DNA of 64,000 nucleotides from CAYPHJ01 sp964410485 (GTDB lineage: Bacteria; Desulfobacterota; Binatia; UBA9968): assembly GCA_964410485.1 (NCBI GenBank), contig CAYPHJ010000012.1, forward strand, positions 1 through 64,000. Direction: 5' to 3'. Below, in pieces: positions 1-7,171 of this stretch; the first letter of the stretch is position 1; each line of letters starts with the position of its first letter. A program made the translations under genes and the position numbers. The notes under the pieces are model-generated. The model was not told the origin of the DNA and did no database searches. It saw nothing but the letters and a program-made list of their open reading frames with translations.

Positions 1-54
1 CCCGTCGCCAACCTCGGCGTTTTTTTCGAAGGCAAAGCCCCAAGCTTCACCTAA
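1..54 (+). CDS. 3' end of an unidentified gene (partial)
   Basis: Frame 1 is open from the window edge to a TAA at 52-54 and encodes 17 residues ending in FFEGKAPSFT. It is directly followed by a low-complexity spacer, as expected for the end of a gene. The tail is too short to assign a family, and the frame could be open by chance. Confidence 0.35.
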   Translation, partial: PVANLGVFFEGKAPSFT

Positions 55-57
55 CGT

Positions 58-122
58 CGGTTCAAAGGTTCAGATGTTCCACGGTTTCGCGCTTGAACTT
101 TTGAACCTTTGAACCTTGAACG
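58..122. repeat. TTGAACC/GGTTC low-complexity spacer repeat
   Basis: Alternating GGTTCAAAGGTTC and TTGAACTTTTGAACC words form an imperfect inverted repeat. Related GTTCGAAGTTCGAGGTTC words recur near 34125-34150, 52912-52945, 54088-54122 and 60630-60650, so this is one member of a dispersed spacer family. Confidence 0.6.
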
Positions 123-148
123 GGCATTTAGATATCCTCGGAGGTTCC

Positions 149-910
149 ATGAGACTTGAGAACAAGGTGGCCATCATTACCGGTGCGGGCCATGGCATCG
201 GCAAAGCATATGCGCGACGATTTGCCGAAGAAGGAGCTCACGTTGTCATCGCGGATATCGATCACGAGGCGGCCCAGGCCGTGGCCAGCGACCTAATGGA
301 CGGCGGTTATTCCGCCTGGTCACGAACAACAGACGTACGAAATTTCCCTGACCTTGAGAATCTGATGCGCGAGACCTTGGACCGTTTCGGACACATCGAT
401 ATTTTGCTCAACAACGCCGCCATCTACGTTACCGAGAAGCTCTGGAAGGGCCCGGTAGAAGATCTCGCCCTGGATGAATGGGACCGAGTTCTCGAAGTGA
501 ACCTCAAGGGGGTGTTTCTGTGCAGCAAAGCAGTCATCCCTATCATGAAAAGACAAAAAAGCGGTAAGATCGTCAATGTCGCGTCCGGTACTTTTTTTAG
601 TGGCTCCGGCAATATGCCTCATTACACCACAGCCAAAGGCGGCGTGGTGGCGCTGACGCGGGTCATGGCGCGCCAGCTCGGGGAATGGGGGATAAATGTC
701 AACTGCCTAACTCCCGGGTCGACCATGAGCGAAGAGACCGTGACCGAGGATGTCCGCAAACGCCGGCAAGACAGCGTTGACAAGCGCTGTTTCAAACGCG
801 TCGAAACGCCGGCAGATATTGTCGGAACTGCCCTGTTCCTGGCGAGCTCAGATAGTGACTTCGTCACGGGCCAGCTGTTAGCCGTCGAAGGTGGCGGTAT
901 TATTTATTGA
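149..910 (+). CDS. SDR-family NAD(P)-dependent oxidoreductase
   Basis: A classical short-chain dehydrogenase/reductase of 253 residues. The N-terminal TGAGHGIG motif is the Rossmann dinucleotide-binding loop, NNAA follows in the central sheet, and YTTAK carries the catalytic Tyr and Lys. The C-terminal VTGQLLAVEGGG is typical of the FabG/3-hydroxyacyl or cyclohexanol dehydrogenase-like group. The ATG at 149 is chosen because GGAGG lies five bases upstream; an upstream TTG at 116 is in frame but falls inside the spacer repeat. The substrate cannot be read from sequence. The gene is convergent with the J-domain gene. Confidence 0.9.
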   Translation: MRLENKVAIITGAGHGIGKAYARRFAEEGAHVVIADIDHEAAQAVASDLMDGGYSAWSRTTDVRNFPDLENLMRETLDRFGHIDILLNNAAIYVTEKLWKGPVEDLALDEWDRVLEVNLKGVFLCSKAVIPIMKRQKSGKIVNVASGTFFSGSGNMPHYTTAKGGVVALTRVMARQLGEWGINVNCLTPGSTMSEETVTEDVRKRRQDSVDKRCFKRVETPADIVGTALFLASSDSDFVTGQLLAVEGGGIIY

Positions 911-927
911 GGAGACACCTCTCCGGC

Positions 928-1419
928 TTATGCAACACTGGCGACACCATAGACATGGCCGCATTCGCTGCAAAAGATAATGCTGAACGGCGCTACCACG
1001 AATTGTTTGCCTTTTGAACCGCCGCTCCCCCCTTTTCGAGAGACCACATAATCCGTGCCGACCACCGAACAGGTGGGGCACTTCGGCTCAGGCGTCAGCG
1101 GCTTTTTAAACTCATGAGAAAAGCGGAAACCATTACCAAATGGCTCGTGTACTTTCTCCTCGTGCAGACCCGATGCTTCTTGAAACTCCTCTTCAAATGA
1201 GGGACGGGTCGCTTCGTCATAAACAGCACGCTTAGCCGAGTCGGACAGAGTCTCGTAAGCCTCCAATACCTGCGCAAGCTTTTCCGCAGCGTTGCCATCC
1301 TCGGGATTGCGGTCCGGATGATAGCGAAACACCATCTTGCGGTACCCGCTCTTGATTTCAGACGAACTCGCGTTGCGCGCGACTCCAAGCAGCGTGTAAT
1401 AGTCAAGTGTCGTTGCCAC
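928..1419 (-). CDS. J-domain protein with C-terminal zinc ribbon
   Basis: A 163-residue protein beginning with a DnaJ domain (about residues 5-70) that keeps the HPD tripeptide (34-36) needed to stimulate DnaK ATPase. The glycine-rich and peptide-binding domains of true DnaJ are absent. The C-terminus has two CxxC pairs (Cys114/117 and Cys150/153) that look like a zinc ribbon. The GTG start at 1419 is preferred because AAGGAAA precedes it by about seven bases; an upstream in-frame ATG would add an Arg/Lys-rich stretch unlike the family. It is likely a specialised DnaK co-chaperone; its client is unknown. Confidence 0.8.
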   Translation of the reverse strand: MATTLDYYTLLGVARNASSSEIKSGYRKMVFRYHPDRNPEDGNAAEKLAQVLEAYETLSDSAKRAVYDEATRPSFEEEFQEASGLHEEKVHEPFGNGFRFSHEFKKPLTPEPKCPTCSVVGTDYVVSRKGGSGGSKGKQFVVAPFSIIFCSECGHVYGVASVA

Positions 1420-1520
1420 CGATTGTTTCCTTGAACGCGTTTTACGATTTCTGATCCTGGCGTAGCAAAACGTGACGGCAATGAGGCCGGGCGCGCAGCT
1501 CGGCCCAAGTCTCAAGGGTC

Positions 1521-2030
1521 TTAAGCGCGTTTTTTTCCGCGCTTTTTGTACATGCTGACGCACATGTCATAGACGGCTGAAACCGGACGATCATCGATGA
1601 CCCGCTCCCCATCACGAGTTTCGTATTCAATTCTCAACGTGGACTCCTGGCCCACAGTGACGTTATTGGTGATTCTGACCAATTGATCCTCGTTATTGTC
1701 TAAAACTCCCCCAATGGCCCGAAAGATCTGCGGAAGTGTGAGAAATTCCGTCGACCGTGCGCCGCCGAAGCGTTTTTCCGCGTTTGTGCGGTCCAACTCC
1801 TCTATATCAGCGGCGGTGTAGTGCAAAGTCACCGGGGTCTCTGCAGGAGGCGTCTGATAGCCGCACTGCACAATACATATGTCGCCGTCCGCGACCAAAT
1901 CAAACGTCTTAAGGCCGCGAAGTTCCAAATCTTGCCCGATACAACGCAGGACCGTAGCGCAAGTAAATCCCGGCATGCGCTTGAGTTTACGCGTTCTCGC
2001 AATTTGCCCTGGCGTGAATCTCGGCAGCAT
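1521..2030 (-). CDS. hypothetical protein, 169 aa
   Basis: A 169-residue frame with ATG at 2030 preceded by AAGGA at eight bases. No family was recognised. The middle is acidic and mixed alpha/beta, and the C-terminus is very basic (YKKRGKKRA). It is transcribed in the same direction as the J-domain gene and about 100 nt upstream of it, so the two may be co-expressed. Confidence 0.6.
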   Translation of the reverse strand: MLPRFTPGQIARTRKLKRMPGFTCATVLRCIGQDLELRGLKTFDLVADGDICIVQCGYQTPPAETPVTLHYTAADIEELDRTNAEKRFGGARSTEFLTLPQIFRAIGGVLDNNEDQLVRITNNVTVGQESTLRIEYETRDGERVIDDRPVSAVYDMCVSMYKKRGKKRA

Positions 2031-2294
2031 CGATCAATCCTTGAGAGCCGGATGATAAGGGCAGTAGCCGTGAAAATCAACAAAAAGAATCTGTAAGCTG
2101 GTTCAACTGAAGGCCGGGAACTTACCGTTGTAACCGCTAGGTACAGGCAGGCAGCCAAGGAGCGCAGGGTGAGCTCCGGAAAGTTGCGCGCACATAAGTC
2201 GCTTTACGGCCCGAGCAACGAACAGAAACGCACTAACTTGCGTTCGCGGGGTCATGCTTGACGGGCATAGCGCAGACGATGGCTACAATCGCAG

Positions 2295-2933
2295 CTACGT
2301 TAACGGCGCCGGAAGCGGATCCATGACGCCAATCAGGCTATCGCGTGTGACGAGCTTCGCCAACTGATCCTCGGTGAGTTTGTCTGTACCGGGAGGACGC
2401 AGCGGAAGAACGAGATAGCGGATATCGGCAGTGCTGTCGTGCACGCGGACCTCGACATTGTCCGGTAACACCAACCCGAATTCCCGCATGACGCCGCGCG
2501 CATCGTTGACCGCACGCTGGCGGTAGTTGAAGCTCTTGTACCAATCGGGCGGCCGGCCGAGAATTGGTCGGGGATAACAGGAACACAGCGTGCACACCAC
2601 CATATGCCGGACGCTCTTGGTGTTCTCCAAGACGACGAATTCATTAATGCTGGAGGCATCAATACCTATTTCCGCGCATGCCTGTTTCGGTTCGGCTAAT
2701 AGACGCGCCTTGAACGCCTGGTCGACCCACGCGCGCGCCACAAGTTTCGCCCCGTTTGCTGGCGAACGGGCCTCCTGGTACTCGATCTGGCAGCGGATGT
2801 CCTTCTCGGTCAGCACTCCTTTTTCCAATAATAAGTCACGGATGGCATAGATCCTTTTGGCATAATGGCTGAGTTCATGCTTTGGATGCTCGTGTTCGTG
2901 CGCATCGAAGTCGGTGTTTTGTGGCGTACTCAT
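2295..2933 (-). CDS. nitrile hydratase alpha / thiocyanate hydrolase gamma-like subunit
   Basis: The catalytic subunit of the nitrile hydratase/thiocyanate hydrolase superfamily, 212 residues. The metal-binding motif is VCTLCSC with Cys114, Cys117 and Cys119; Thr in the second position marks the Co(III) type. In the family, two of these cysteines are oxidised to sulfenic and sulfinic acids. GRPPDWYKSFNYR and the C-terminal VTRDSLIGV stretch fit the superfamily. The ATG at 2933 has AAGGAGAA upstream and lies three bases after the preceding gene. The gene order and split beta chain resemble scnB-scnA-scnC. The substrate (nitrile, thiocyanate, cyanide-derived amide) is not resolved. Confidence 0.88.
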   Translation of the reverse strand: MSTPQNTDFDAHEHEHPKHELSHYAKRIYAIRDLLLEKGVLTEKDIRCQIEYQEARSPANGAKLVARAWVDQAFKARLLAEPKQACAEIGIDASSINEFVVLENTKSVRHMVVCTLCSCYPRPILGRPPDWYKSFNYRQRAVNDARGVMREFGLVLPDNVEVRVHDSTADIRYLVLPLRPPGTDKLTEDQLAKLVTRDSLIGVMDPLPAPLT

Positions 2934-2936
2934 CGA

Positions 2937-3251
2937 TTAATTCTCCTTCGTGACCGGGTCCAGCCAATGTTCATAGAGATCGACCAGGAGTTTGTCTCGC
3001 GGGCTTTGGGAGTCCCCCCAAATATCGCCTTGGTTGAAAGAAACCAAGTACAATGTTCTTTTTGGCAGACCATCGCCACCGAAGGCGAGTGATTCCGGAT
3101 TGAGGAACTCACCATAAACTCGCTCGACCCAGCCGGTTTTACCCCTGATGTAAAAAGGCGTGCGAATATGCCCGGGGCGATCTTCAGCCCGCACTCGAAC
3201 CGTATCCCCCGGCTTGAACTTACCACTCTGCTCGTTCAAGCTTGACCCCAT
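2937..3251 (-). CDS. nitrile hydratase beta, C-terminal-domain subunit (ScnA-like)
   Basis: A free-standing 104-residue protein matching only the SH3-like C-terminal half of nitrile hydratase beta. GHIRTPFYIRGKTG corresponds to the conserved block whose arginines contact the oxidised cysteines of the alpha active site. The QGDIWGD and VDLYEHWLDP blocks are also typical. It overlaps the preceding gene by 16 nt, with GAGG upstream of the ATG, which points to translational coupling. Thiocyanate hydrolase alpha and the toyocamycin nitrile hydratase third subunit have the same split. Confidence 0.85.
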   Translation of the reverse strand: MGSSLNEQSGKFKPGDTVRVRAEDRPGHIRTPFYIRGKTGWVERVYGEFLNPESLAFGGDGLPKRTLYLVSFNQGDIWGDSQSPRDKLLVDLYEHWLDPVTKEN

Positions 3252-3547
3252 TTCGCCTCGAACTCAGCCAGTTTACGGTCGATTTCATCCCGCGTCAGGA
3301 TTTTCTTTTCAACCAATATCGTCTCGATGCTGGCGATCCAACGCTCGTAGTAGCTCAGGTCGCGATAAGCTTCAGAGTCCATTTCTTCGCGGGCACGGCG
3401 CATTTCATCCGTGCGTTTGACCCCTTTGACGCCCAGGGCTTGATTGACCGCGTCGGCAAGAATCTCCCAATCGGAAAGCTGATGCTCGGCTTGGTCAATC
3501 GGACCGGCACCGGGAAGCCCTCCAACATCATGATGTCCACGTGGCAC
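3236..3547 (-). CDS. nitrile hydratase beta, N-terminal-domain subunit (ScnB-like)
   Basis: A 103-residue protein matching the helical N-terminal half of nitrile hydratase beta. HDVGGLPGAGPI at the start and LSYYERWI in the middle are family landmarks. GTG at 3547 is the start, preceded by AAGGAGGT at six bases, a strong ribosome site. The gene lies only 14 nt after the stop of the PEP carboxykinase gene and overlaps the next subunit gene, so the four genes are probably one transcript. Family members can act as structural beta subunits or as metallochaperones; adjacency to both other chains favours a structural subunit. Confidence 0.82.
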   Translation of the reverse strand: MPRGHHDVGGLPGAGPIDQAEHQLSDWEILADAVNQALGVKGVKRTDEMRRAREEMDSEAYRDLSYYERWIASIETILVEKKILTRDEIDRKLAEFEAKWGQA

Positions 3548-3561
3548 GATCTACCTCCTTG

Positions 3562-5334
3562 TTAACCTCTCAAGCGACGAGCCAGCGCCGCCTGCTCTTC
3601 TTTGATCCCCGCCGGCAGGCGATCGCCGAAATTATCAAAAAATTCAATCTGCCCCTTGAGATTGTTCTTCCAGCCCTCACGATCGACCGCAAGCAAGCGT
3701 TCGAGGTCGGTTGCGGAAATTTTGCTTCCGCTGCTGTTCAGCTTAGAAGATTTGGGCAAAAACCCAATCGGCGTCTCGGTGGCCTCACCCGTGCCACGGC
3801 TCCGTTCGACTACCCAGCGCAGAACTCTGAGGTTCTCGCCGAATCCCGGCCAGAGAAACTGCCCGCGATCGTTGCGGCGGAACCAATTGACCCGGAAAAT
3901 CTTCGGTGGATTCGTCGCCCGCTTTCCGACAGACAGCCAGTGAGCCCAGTAATCGCCCATGTTATAACCACAAAACGGTAACATGGCCATGGGATCGCGC
4001 CGCACTACGCCTACAGCGCCCGTGGCTGCCGCGGTTGTCTCGGAGGCCAGGGTTGCCCCGAGGAACGTTCCGTGCTGCCAGTTGAAGGATTGATAAACCA
4101 GGGGAACCAGCTTCTGTCGGCGCGCGCCAAAAAGGATAGCGCTAATTGGCACCCCCTCGGGTTTTTCCCACTCCGCAGCATAAGTCGGGCATTGTTTGAT
4201 GGGAACCGTGAAACGCGCGTTCGGATGAGCCGCCGGATGGCCGCTCTTGGGGTCCCACGGCTTGCCACGCCAATCCTTGGCGCTGCCAGGGGGAGGATCG
4301 TCATGTCCCTCCCACCAAACCGTCCCATCAGGCTTGAGCGCAACGTTTGTGAAGATCGTATCCTTCTGAATCATGCGCATCGCGTTGAGATTGGTTTTAG
4401 ATCCGGTCCCGGGCGCGACGCCAAAGAAACCCGCCTCCGGATTAATCGCCCAGAGCCTGCCGTCGGAACCGATACGGAGCCACGCAATATCGTCGCCAAG
4501 CGTGTGGATCTTCCAACCTTTCATGCTTGGCGGCGGCACCAGCATGGCCAAGTTGGTCTTCCCACAGGCACTGGGAAACGCGCCGCACATATAAGTAACA
4601 TCACCATCGGGGCTTTCTACCCCGACAATCAACATATGCTCAGCCAGCCAGCCCTCTTGCTGTCCCAGTTTGCTTGCGATACGCAAGGCCAAACATTTCT
4701 TTGCCAAAAGCGCGTTGCCGCCGTAGCCGGAGCCCACCGACCATATCGTGTTGTCTTGCGGATAGTGGCAGATATAGCGGCGCTCGATGTTGAGGTCGGC
4801 CTTGGAGTGAAGGCAGCGGGTGAAGTCATCGGAATTGCCGAGATGGTCGAGTGCGACCCGGCCCATGCGCGTCATCATCCGCATGTTGAGCACCACATAG
4901 ACACTGTCGGTAACTTGTACGCCAACTTTGCTAAAGCGGGATCCCGGGGCGCCCATCAGAAACGGGATCACGTAAAGCGTCCTTCCGCGCATGGAACCGC
5001 TAAAAATCTTTGACAGCCGGTCATAAGACTCCGCCGGCGCCATCCAGTTGTTGTTGGGGCCGGCGTCTTCTTGATTTTCGGTGCATACAAAAGTCAGGTT
5101 TTCAGTGCGCGCTACATCATTGAGCGCACTCCTATGCAGGTAGCAGCCGGGCAACTGCTTGGGATTGAGTGGAATCAGGTCCCCGCACTCAACCGCGACC
5201 CGGGTGAGCCGTTCGCGTTCCTCTGCGGAGCCGTCACACCAAAATACGTCATCGGGCTGGCACAATCCTGCCACTTCCTTAACCCACTTTTGAACATGGC
5301 TATTCGAGGGAACTGTACGCGATACGGTGGTCAT
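3562..5334 (-). CDS. pckG: phosphoenolpyruvate carboxykinase (GTP)
   Basis: A 590-residue GTP-type PEPCK that interconverts oxaloacetate plus GTP with phosphoenolpyruvate, CO2 and GDP. The nucleotide loop SACGKTN (255-261) carries the hyper-reactive cysteine (Cys257) that separates GTP from ATP enzymes. Length fits the family (about 580-620). The C-terminal FRVNWFRR and FLWPGFGENLRVL blocks are complete. It lies downstream of truB on the same strand after a 197-nt spacer and is followed at 14 nt by the nitrile hydratase-like genes. It gives the cell gluconeogenesis or anaplerosis from C4 acids. Confidence 0.96.
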   Translation of the reverse strand: MTTVSRTVPSNSHVQKWVKEVAGLCQPDDVFWCDGSAEERERLTRVAVECGDLIPLNPKQLPGCYLHRSALNDVARTENLTFVCTENQEDAGPNNNWMAPAESYDRLSKIFSGSMRGRTLYVIPFLMGAPGSRFSKVGVQVTDSVYVVLNMRMMTRMGRVALDHLGNSDDFTRCLHSKADLNIERRYICHYPQDNTIWSVGSGYGGNALLAKKCLALRIASKLGQQEGWLAEHMLIVGVESPDGDVTYMCGAFPSACGKTNLAMLVPPPSMKGWKIHTLGDDIAWLRIGSDGRLWAINPEAGFFGVAPGTGSKTNLNAMRMIQKDTIFTNVALKPDGTVWWEGHDDPPPGSAKDWRGKPWDPKSGHPAAHPNARFTVPIKQCPTYAAEWEKPEGVPISAILFGARRQKLVPLVYQSFNWQHGTFLGATLASETTAAATGAVGVVRRDPMAMLPFCGYNMGDYWAHWLSVGKRATNPPKIFRVNWFRRNDRGQFLWPGFGENLRVLRWVVERSRGTGEATETPIGFLPKSSKLNSSGSKISATDLERLLAVDREGWKNNLKGQIEFFDNFGDRLPAGIKEEQAALARRLRG

Positions 5335-5531
5335 GTCGATGCTCTCTGCCTTTGCTACATTGAAGATATTTTCTGCCCGCGGAATCCTCTAAACAAAGCG
5401 CCGTCGTTTTCCAGGGCGATGTCTCGCCCGGCAAGCGTTTTTTCTTACCTCCGTTGTATCAACTATCCGATACACTGCGGAAATGTCAACGGCTGTGCGG
5501 CGGACTAGCTAAGCTAGCAGGTCTGCATGAA

Positions 5532-6434
5532 TCAAGCACGAAAGACACGGACGAGGCGCCATCGAGGGGCCGGCATCTCTTGCTCCCAAGCAGCCAGAGC
5601 AACCAGGTTGCCACGCGGGTCGAGAATACGAACCATCTTTTCACTTGCCATTGGTTTTTCAATATAAGTCAAAATCTCCTGCTGCCCCTGTCGCAGTCGC
5701 GACAGACGCCGCTGGTCCCAGGTGACTGCGCGCACATGCGAAAGAGCATCCGCCAGTGAGAGGGTTGGCAATTTTTCACACTTGGCCAGCTGCTCGCACT
5801 GCGTAAGGCTAATTGCGTGCGCAACCGATAGATGCCCACATGCCGTTCTCCTCAATGCCTTGAGGTGAGCTCCACAGCCCAGAAAGGCGCCCATATCCGC
5901 CGCCAATGTTCGGACATAGGTTCCGCGCGAGCAGGTAACATCGAACTCAATTTCCGTCTCATTGCGCTTCTCAAGCGTCAGCGTTTCGATGCGGATGCGG
6001 CGTGGCTCCCGGGGCACTTCCTTGCCTTGGCGCGCCAGCCTGTACAACCGCACGCCATCTCGTTTCAACGCGGAGAACATCGGCGGAACTTGCTCCTGTT
6101 CGCCGGTAAAATTGGCCGTGAGACGGTCCAGTTCCGCTAATCCTATGGAGGGCACGGAGCGCACGTTCAAAATCTTTCCGGTGCCGTCCTGCGAATCGGT
6201 TTCCACGCCCAGAGCCAGCACGCCGCGATAGCTTTTGGACGCACTCAAAAAAATGTCGGCGATCTTGGTCCCCTCGTTAACCCCGAGCAGGAGTAGCCCG
6301 GAGGCAAAAGGGTCCAACGAACCGAGATGGCCGATTTTCTTAGTGCCAAGATAGTTCTTTATCTTGCGCACCACGTATGCCGAAGTAGGCCCCTCCGGTT
6401 TGTCGATGAGGAGGATGGCGCTTTCATTCACCAT
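5532..6434 (-). CDS. truB: tRNA pseudouridine(55) synthase TruB
   Basis: Converts U55 of the tRNA T-arm to pseudouridine. LLIDKPEGPTS opens the catalytic domain and GHLGSLDPFASGLL holds the catalytic aspartate; a PUA-like C-terminal region follows. The ATG at 6434 gives 300 residues, the normal size; an in-frame TTG at 6470 would add 12 residues, and neither has a clear ribosome site. It is the last gene of the rimP-nusA-infB-rbfA block, as in many bacteria. Confidence 0.94.
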   Translation of the reverse strand: MVNESAILLIDKPEGPTSAYVVRKIKNYLGTKKIGHLGSLDPFASGLLLLGVNEGTKIADIFLSASKSYRGVLALGVETDSQDGTGKILNVRSVPSIGLAELDRLTANFTGEQEQVPPMFSALKRDGVRLYRLARQGKEVPREPRRIRIETLTLEKRNETEIEFDVTCSRGTYVRTLAADMGAFLGCGAHLKALRRTACGHLSVAHAISLTQCEQLAKCEKLPTLSLADALSHVRAVTWDQRRLSRLRQGQQEILTYIEKPMASEKMVRILDPRGNLVALAAWEQEMPAPRWRLVRVFRA

Positions 6435-6485
6435 GGAGCCGGCCGGATCGAGAGGATCAGTCGAAAACAATCCCCGACAAGAATC

Positions 6486-6833
6486 TCAGCTCTTTTCTTT
6501 GACTCGGGCCAGAAGATCCTCGATCCGCCGGGCCTCGTCTTCAGCATCATCATAAGCGAATTCAATCGTGGGGATGAATCGAAGCTTGATTTGCCTGCCT
6601 AATCTGGAACGGATAAAACCACTGGCGCTCCTGAGACCGGCGATAGCTTCGCTCTTCTGTTCCTGGTCGCCGAGAAAACTGACATAGATCCGGGCGTGTT
6701 TTAGATCTTTGCTCACTTTCGCGCGCGTCAAGGTCACGGTGCGAATGCGCGGGTCACGAATCTCTTTGCGCAAGAGGTCAGAAATGACCTCGATAAGCAA
6801 GTCACCTACCCGTTCCGCGCGCTGATAGTCCAT
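6486..6833 (-). CDS. rbfA: 30S ribosome-binding factor RbfA
   Basis: A 115-residue KH-fold factor that binds the 16S rRNA 5' region during 30S maturation. The opening RAERVGDLLIEVISDLL and the KDLKHARIYVSFLGD block are diagnostic. It lies between the YlxP-like gene and truB with short gaps, the conserved order. Confidence 0.94.
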   Translation of the reverse strand: MDYQRAERVGDLLIEVISDLLRKEIRDPRIRTVTLTRAKVSKDLKHARIYVSFLGDQEQKSEAIAGLRSASGFIRSRLGRQIKLRFIPTIEFAYDDAEDEARRIEDLLARVKEKS

Positions 6834-6854
6834 AAAAAAACGATGCGAAGCGAA

Positions 6855-7169
6855 TCAGCAATGAAAAGTTTCAATTCTGGCCTCCGCGACTTGCGCAAGA
6901 CCCATCTCCTCCACCACTTGCGCAACCTTCTGCAGCGTCGCGTTTATGATCGGTTGGCTGCTGCCGACTACACCGAAGCCGAGCAGCGCACTCTGCCATA
7001 GGTCCTGGTCGCCGCACTCCGCAACCGAGACGTTGAACTGATTTGCAATCTTGGCTTGAATTCGTTTCAAAACGCCCCGCTTTCCCTTGAGCGAATGGTT
7101 CTCGGGGAGGATAAGCCGAAGCTTCAGCACTCCCACAACGAGCGATGCGTTGGATTCAAAATCGTACAA
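6855..7169 (-). CDS. DUF503 family protein (YlxP-like)
   Basis: A 104-residue DUF503 protein with the family block LPENHSLKGKRGVLKRI. It sits between infB and rbfA, the usual place of ylxP, and starts only two bases after the end of infB. The molecular role is not firmly established; the context suggests ribosome assembly or translation. Confidence 0.88.
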   Translation of the reverse strand: MYDFESNASLVVGVLKLRLILPENHSLKGKRGVLKRIQAKIANQFNVSVAECGDQDLWQSALLGFGVVGSSQPIINATLQKVAQVVEEMGLAQVAEARIETFHC

Positions 7170-7171
7170 GG

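Noticed and set aside
4072..5013. 313-codon open frame on the plus strand
   Set aside because: It lies fully antisense to pckG, whose family match covers its whole length; the open frame reflects codon bias.
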